From contig CAJWYZ010000029.1 in the NCBI GenBank assembly GCA_913049525.1, positions 1 through 11,374 on the forward strand: a stretch of DNA of 11,374 nt, given 5' to 3'. The notes beneath the pieces are model-generated. The model saw only the letters and a program-made list of their open reading frames with translations. It did no database searches and was not told the origin of the DNA. This DNA comes from an uncultured Fidelibacterota bacterium (GTDB taxonomy: Bacteria; Fidelibacterota; Marinisomatia; SCGC-AAA003-L08; D37C17). The translations under genes were made by a program, and so were the position numbers. This document shows, one piece after another, positions 7,652-11,374 of this stretch. Numbering within the stretch: position 1 is the first letter of the stretch; the number at the start of each line of letters is the position of its first letter.

Positions 7652-7997
7652 TATTAATTTTATTCAATATTGAGTCTAAATTTTTTAATAATTTATTCCG
7701 TCGCAATACCATATCGCAACCTTGCTCTTTATAATATTTAGCCTGCCCTCCATCGATATTTTTATTATATCCAATGATAAAAATGGCATTGTTATTTCTC
7801 AATTCTTGAAGCTGCTTTAATTCGTCATCTTTTAATTTACCCAATTCAATGATTATAACCATATTAGTATTTGAATCAGGCAATTCTTGCCAATTTTCAC
7901 AAAATATCAATTGATAAGAATAGGTTGTGGAAAGCTTCGCAAGGCGCGCACTCATTTGCCAATCATCCATCCAGGCTATAACAGTCATATTATTCAT
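7641..7997 (-). CDS. Small receiver-like (CheY-fold) protein without phospho-acceptor Asp
   Basis: This 118-aa protein is not recognised with certainty. Its pattern of alternating hydrophobic strands and helices fits a single response-regulator receiver fold. TVIAWMDD (5-12) would be strand 1 ending in the acidic pair. MVIIIELGK (46-54) would be strand 3, AIFIIGY (71-77) strand 4, and GCDMVLRRNKLLKNLDSIL (93-111) strand 5 and helix 5. At the place of the phosphorylated Asp the sequence has E51, and the conserved Lys after strand 5 appears to be Arg. If the fold is right, this is a pseudo-receiver that is not phosphorylated in the ordinary way. No output domain or histidine kinase is nearby. 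ATG 7997 is used; a second ATG at 7988 is possible and neither has a clear ribosome site. The 3' end overlaps nth. Confidence 0.6.
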   Translation of the reverse strand: MNNMTVIAWMDDWQMSARLAKLSTTYSYQLIFCENWQELPDSNTNMVIIIELGKLKDDELKQLQELRNNNAIFIIGYNKNIDGGQAKYYKEQGCDMVLRRNKLLKNLDSILNKINNAC

Positions 7998-8020
7998 GTA
8001 TTGCTTATTGTTTGATAATT

Positions 8021-8881
8021 TTAGTTAAACTTCCTCATTACTTCATCAACGACATCATAATACTTCTCACTCTTTATTATTCGAACTGCAATAGTTTTTG
8101 GGTCATGGTATAACCACAACCACCAATTATTTTCCGCTGCTTCTTTAAGAAATTTTGTTTTTTCTTCCAATGTTAATACTGCATTTAAATCATAACCCAT
8201 TATCCATGGGAGCTTTAAATGAGATCGAAGGGGAATTAAATCGGAACAAAATATAAGTGTGTCTCCCTCACTCTCTACCTTTATGAGTTGCTGTCCAAAA
8301 GTATGACCATTTACTGATATTGTTGATATTCCATCCATTATAATTGAATTTTCAGCAACCAGTTCTAATTTCCCTGCTTTGTAAAGTGGAGCATAATTAA
8401 TATCCAGATAACTAGCACTATCTCTTGGGTTTGGGTTCATCCCTGCATTCCAGTTGGCATTTGAAACATAATAGACTGCATTTGGAAATGCTGGAATTAA
8501 ATTATTTTTCTCATCTAGAATTGTTGCTCCGCCAGCGTGGTCAAAATGAAGATGCGTAAGAATCATGTGCGTAATATCTTCCATTTTGTAACCTATTTCA
8601 CCTAATCTTTCCTTTAGAGGATGCTCGGGTTGTATAACATGAAACATCTTTGCAAACTTTGATGTAAGTTTGTCTCCCATACCTGATTCAATAAGCACTC
8701 TATTTTCACCATCATCCAACAAAAGACAGCGTAGTGACAGGTCAATACGGTTAAGCTCATCTGCAGGATTGCTTTTCTCCCAAAGTACTCTGGGAACCGA
8801 CCCCATCATCGCACCGCCATCCAGGCGAAAATCTCCAGTTTCTAATGCGAATATTTTCCATTTTCCAATTTGGTTCAGCAT
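8021..8881 (-). CDS. Metallo-beta-lactamase-fold hydrolase
   Basis: This is a zinc-type hydrolase of the metallo-beta-lactamase superfamily, in the broad group that includes AHL lactonases and related esterases; its substrate is unknown. The 286-aa chain has the full dinuclear ligand set: H110, H112, D114 and H115 in THLHFDHAGG, H193 in NGHTFG, D214 in FCSDL and H259 in YHDP. No signal peptide is seen, so it is probably cytoplasmic. The open frame extends upstream to 8923, but ATG 8881 is preferred. The family-like N-terminus (IGKWKIFALETGDFRLDGGAM) begins there, and this start overlaps the upstream stop by only 7 bp (ATGCTGA). There is no obvious ribosome site, so coupling to the upstream gene is likely. 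Confidence 0.88.
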   Translation of the reverse strand: MLNQIGKWKIFALETGDFRLDGGAMMGSVPRVLWEKSNPADELNRIDLSLRCLLLDDGENRVLIESGMGDKLTSKFAKMFHVIQPEHPLKERLGEIGYKMEDITHMILTHLHFDHAGGATILDEKNNLIPAFPNAVYYVSNANWNAGMNPNPRDSASYLDINYAPLYKAGKLELVAENSIIMDGISTISVNGHTFGQQLIKVESEGDTLIFCSDLIPLRSHLKLPWIMGYDLNAVLTLEEKTKFLKEAAENNWWLWLYHDPKTIAVRIIKSEKYYDVVDEVMRKFN

Positions 8882-9726
8882 GCGGTTTTTACTTGAGAAT
8901 TTATTACTTTTTCCATAAACCAATCATTTTCCGTACTTGAATATCTAATTGCGGACCTCACCGCATCCAATAGTAGTATTAATTCATAATTTAACTCTTC
9001 TATTGGCAAGGAAGATAAAAATGTCCACACCCCCAACTCTCCTTTCTCATGAATTAATTCAACTAATTTTAGAGAAATAAAAGTATGACAATCTTCTGAT
9101 ATTTCTAATTTTGCAGCATTCACCAATACCTTTAGCGAAGGGAAAATCGAATCTGACCGTAGCATTTTCGTATTGAGAATTTGCTGCTTATAACATATCA
9201 ATTCAAAATGATTAGTTTTCTCATTTCCGTTTACACCCATTAGACAAGAAACACCTAAATCCAGAAGAGATAATTGGTTTTCATTTTCCATATTCCTAAT
9301 CGATTTATATACATACCAACAAAATAAGAATTGAAAAGGAGATTTTACGCTGGCAAGCTCCATTAAATATTCTGCAATATATTCTGCACTTGCCACTTTT
9401 TTTAAATAATAGAGATATTTTAGAGCTTCTGGTTTTTGATTTGAATTGACCAATTCTCCTAATTTTGAAATGTCAATAACTTCAGGACTCTCAAGCTCTT
9501 TTTCTCCGTAAGCTTCATCTTTCTTTAGAGAAAATTCCTTCACATACCCTTCAAGCCATTTCAATAAGTTTTTAGGGGGATCTTCTGGCTTTATTCCAAT
9601 TAATGATTTTCCAGCTTGGACGATGGGGAGAAGATGGTTTTGGGTATAAGAAACCTGTGAAGCAAAATTGAACAGTGTATCCAAATGAAGTTTTAGTTCA
9701 TCGATATTGGAAGGAGTTTCAGCCAC
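8875..9726 (-). CDS. Hypothetical helical protein, unrecognised
   Basis: I do not recognise this 283-aa protein. It is rich in Leu, Glu, Lys and Ser and looks almost wholly alpha-helical. There is no signal peptide and no clear membrane span; the most hydrophobic stretch, FQFLFCWYVY (131-140), is short and aromatic. A charged, probably disordered region lies around 66-85. Helical blocks at about 99-127, 150-164, 196-207 and 217-262 recall helical-repeat scaffolds, but no repeat could be aligned by eye. The start is a GTG at 9726 that overlaps the flavin-reductase stop by 8 bp, with GGA nearby upstream; no other plausible start exists close by. Its 3' end overlaps the metallo-hydrolase by 7 bp, so the three proteins are probably made together and may work together. 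Confidence 0.8.
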   Translation of the reverse strand: MAETPSNIDELKLHLDTLFNFASQVSYTQNHLLPIVQAGKSLIGIKPEDPPKNLLKWLEGYVKEFSLKKDEAYGEKELESPEVIDISKLGELVNSNQKPEALKYLYYLKKVASAEYIAEYLMELASVKSPFQFLFCWYVYKSIRNMENENQLSLLDLGVSCLMGVNGNEKTNHFELICYKQQILNTKMLRSDSIFPSLKVLVNAAKLEISEDCHTFISLKLVELIHEKGELGVWTFLSSLPIEELNYELILLLDAVRSAIRYSSTENDWFMEKVINSQVKTAC

Positions 9727-10192
9727 CGTAAGTCCAACCAGTTTTCCTTAATTCAAGAGGATTTGAATCATTATTAATTTTCGCATCAACTACCTCTGCT
9801 AAAAAAAGTGGATGATCCCCATTCTCTAAAATTTCAACTACTTTACACTGAATGTAGGCAGGGATATCTTTAAGTAAAGGCAAATTACTTTCTAGACTAA
9901 ATTCCTGCCCATTCAATTTCTCGTTTTCAAAGATGGTAGGTTTAAAAAAAGTTGACGCCAATTCTTTTTGGGTATCTCCTAATAGATGAAGAATAAACTC
10001 TCCCCTCTTTTTCACAATTTCATAAGAAGCACTATCCCGTTTAATACAGACTGAAATCATTGGTGGTTCAAATGATGCCTGACTTACCCAGGTAACAGTT
10101 GAGACACAGTACTCACCTTCACTCAATGAGGAGAGTATATATACGCCATATGAAAACATCCGCAAAGATTGTTTTCTATATTTTTCATTCAT
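9719..10192 (-). CDS. Flavin reductase-like (FMN-binding split-barrel) protein
   Basis: This 157-aa protein fits the flavin_reductase-like domain, whose members bind FMN and either reduce flavin for a partner monooxygenase or act in small redox systems. It opens with the family pattern of a short helix followed by YGVYILSS, then VSTVTWVSQASFEPPMISVCI (30-50), where the T/S-Q-A-S and PPM region contacts flavin. RGEFILHLL (63-71) is the next strand. It ends in LRKTGWTYGG, a tail seen in this family. ATG 10192 has an AGGAA site (10199-10203) at 6 nt, so the start is good. It is the first gene of the minus-strand run and is divergent from the YdjM-like gene. No partner oxygenase is visible, so the substrate is unknown. 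Confidence 0.87.
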   Translation of the reverse strand: MNEKYRKQSLRMFSYGVYILSSLSEGEYCVSTVTWVSQASFEPPMISVCIKRDSASYEIVKKRGEFILHLLGDTQKELASTFFKPTIFENEKLNGQEFSLESNLPLLKDIPAYIQCKVVEILENGDHPLFLAEVVDAKINNDSNPLELRKTGWTYGG

Positions 10193-10335
10193 AATATATT
10201 CCTGTATATTTTATTGCCTTAATTAGGACACCAAATTTACTCTTTATATTTCAAGCCTGAAAAATGATTTCGTTCAATTAACAAATGAATATGTAAATTG
10301 ATACGTGCAACCCTTTCACAGATTGATATCATAAT
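10193..10335. promoter_or_regulatory. Divergent intergenic region with an inverted repeat
   Basis: This 143-bp AT-rich gap separates two divergent genes and so must carry the start of transcription for both, unless the plus-strand gene is read from elsewhere. No convincing -35/-10 pair was found on either strand. It contains an imperfect inverted repeat: CGTTCAATTAAC (10271-10282) faces GTAAATTGATACG (10293-10305) across 10 nt. The arms match except for one mismatch and one bulged T. This could be an operator, but such repeats are not rare in AT-rich DNA. Confidence 0.4.
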
Positions 10336-11034
10336 ATGCCCCAAATTGGATTACATGCCGCCTTTGGAAACCAATTACTTCGAATTATTCCTTATAAAAC
10401 AAGACTCTATCCAGCAATAATTTTTGGTGCAATTTTACCTGATATGGATGTAATTGCTGTTGCTATCGGTTCACTTTTTTACCAGATTCATCATTCAGAA
10501 CAATTATTTCACCGGACCTTTTCTCACAGTTTTTTTACCTTAATTTTAATTTATCTCCTTTTTGCAATTTTTGCAGAATGGAAGAAAAATCCTACCCTGA
10601 GATATGTAGGAAAGGGAATAGTATTAGGAATGCTAACCCATATAGTTTTGGATACCTTTTTCTGGTTTCGAGGAATACACTTCCTTTGGCCTCTGCCAAT
10701 TGAACCCTTTAATATGTGGAAATTTTGGGTACTGCCTGATTGGATCTACAGAAGTATGCTTGTATTAGAATTCTTCTTTTTCAGATGGTATGCATGGTTT
10801 TTAATACAAAGACATATTCAAACTCCAAATCGTTTATCATGGATCCTTACATATTTAAATAAATGGAAAATGATTGAGTCTGGCTTATTTGTTCTCTTTA
10901 TAATTATTGGGTTTTGGAACCCTCATTTTTTCAAAATTATGTTCGGAGTCGCCTATATTCCCTCACTTACAATGGCGCTTTGGGGAACTTTTATGAGCCG
11001 GGATGCATTGGAATATAAATCTATAGCTACTTAG
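10336..11034 (+). CDS. YdjM-family membrane-bound putative metal-dependent hydrolase
   Basis: This 232-aa integral membrane protein matches the YdjM family (LexA-binding, inner membrane-associated putative hydrolase), whose reaction is not established. Conserved family marks are present: H7 in GLHAAFG, LPDMD (34-38) with D36 and D38, HRTFSHS (59-65) with H59 and H64, THIVLD (101-106) with H102 and D106, and the FLWPL block (116-120). These His and Asp residues suggest a metal site at the membrane face. Hydrophobic segments lie around 26-48, 66-80, 93-111, 139-157, 181-194 and 202-219. ATG 10336 has no clear ribosome site. It is the first plus-strand gene, and the caspase-like gene follows after 35 bases, so the two may share a transcript. 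Confidence 0.85.
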   Translation: MPQIGLHAAFGNQLLRIIPYKTRLYPAIIFGAILPDMDVIAVAIGSLFYQIHHSEQLFHRTFSHSFFTLILIYLLFAIFAEWKKNPTLRYVGKGIVLGMLTHIVLDTFFWFRGIHFLWPLPIEPFNMWKFWVLPDWIYRSMLVLEFFFFRWYAWFLIQRHIQTPNRLSWILTYLNKWKMIESGLFVLFIIIGFWNPHFFKIMFGVAYIPSLTMALWGTFMSRDALEYKSIAT

Positions 11035-11069
11035 TTGATTGATGGCTAAAAAATAACCTAAATTAGAGC

Positions 11070-11374
11070 ATGCGATTCACACTTCCCATTTTTCTTTTTG
11101 CCACATTAATTTTCGGAAACCAAATAATCACTAACCACAAAACAGGAGAAGAAATATCGCTATATAATAAATCCTGGGCAGTAATTATTGGTATTGATGA
11201 TTATGAGAATGAAAAACCCTTAAGCTATTGCGTAGCAGATGCGAACAGCATACAATCTATCCTGATTAATAACTTTGATTTTAATCCTGACCATATAACA
11301 ACGCTAACAAATCAAGAGGCCTCCCTGCAGGGGATACGAAATGCATTTAATAGAATTATAAAAGAAGCTGGAAA
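11070..11374 (+). CDS. Secreted caspase-like (peptidase C14 fold) protein, N-terminal part
   Basis: The gene starts at ATG 11070 and runs off the right edge after 101 codons and two bases. Residues 1 to about 17 look like a signal peptide (MRFTLPIFLFATLIFGN), so export is likely. From residue 34, KSWAVIIGIDDYENEKPLSYCVADA followed by a helix and DHITTLTNQEAS (74-85) is the usual opening of bacterial caspase-fold domains: first strand, Ala-Asp-Ala helix, then the strand and loop before the first helix-spanning linker. The catalytic His-Cys dyad would lie beyond the window, so protease activity cannot be judged. Only a weak TTAGAG precedes the start. It lies 35 bases after the YdjM-like gene. 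Confidence 0.85.
   Translation, partial: MRFTLPIFLFATLIFGNQIITNHKTGEEISLYNKSWAVIIGIDDYENEKPLSYCVADANSIQSILINNFDFNPDHITTLTNQEASLQGIRNAFNRIIKEAG

Noticed and set aside
8882..8923. Longer N-terminus for the metallo-hydrolase starting at 8923
   Set aside because: The 14 added residues do not look like the family N-terminus and would increase overlap with the upstream gene to 49 bp.
11035..11069. Terminator between the YdjM-like and caspase-like genes
   Set aside because: The 35-bp gap has no stable GC hairpin or T-run.

Overview
The window is AT-rich (by eye; GC was not counted). It carries 13 genes in one direction on the minus strand, then an intergenic gap of about 140 bp, then two genes on the plus strand. 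Ribosome-binding sites are modest and many genes overlap by a few bases. Several traits fit a bacterium of the wider Bacteroidetes/Chlorobi-Fibrobacteres assemblage, possibly Candidatus Neomarinimicrobiota: a fused alpha+beta E1 of a branched-chain-type 2-oxoacid dehydrogenase, a eukaryote-like PTPS/QueD protein, a standalone XapX protein and a secreted caspase-like protein. This placement is inference from gene style, not from a marker gene.

Left half (minus strand, transcribed right to left): a PTPS/QueD-like protein (135 aa), FolE, dihydrolipoyl dehydrogenase, LipB, fused E1, a CDF metal exporter and the start of the E2 acyltransferase, which runs off the left edge. E1, E2 and E3 would form a lipoate-dependent 2-oxoacid dehydrogenase complex. 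LipB supplies the octanoyl group from which lipoyl is made on the E2 lipoyl lysine (K42 here); no lipA is visible. FolE and the PTPS-like protein form a pterin pair. That PTPS-like protein lacks the usual catalytic cysteine and has Asp in its place, which bears on whether the pair makes queuosine precursor, tetrahydropterin or a folate precursor. A near-perfect 30-bp palindrome lies just upstream of the pair.

Right half (minus strand, continuing upstream): a flavin-reductase-like FMN protein, an unrecognised helical protein, a metallo-beta-lactamase-fold hydrolase with a full dinuclear metal site, a small receiver-like protein without a phospho-acceptor Asp, endonuclease III and a XapX membrane protein. 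All but one junction are overlaps or gaps of 1 nt; the exception is 23 nt between the hydrolase and the receiver-like gene. This looks like one transcript of mixed functions.

Right edge (plus strand): a YdjM-type membrane-bound putative metal-dependent hydrolase, then the N-terminus of a secreted caspase-fold (peptidase C14-like) protein cut by the window end. No tRNA, rRNA, CRISPR array, insertion sequence or convincing intrinsic terminator was seen. Nothing here is a clearly new multi-gene system. The strongest leads are the Cys-to-Asp PTPS beside FolE, the palindrome in front of it, the metal exporter placed between E1 and E2, and the unrecognised helical and receiver-like proteins.
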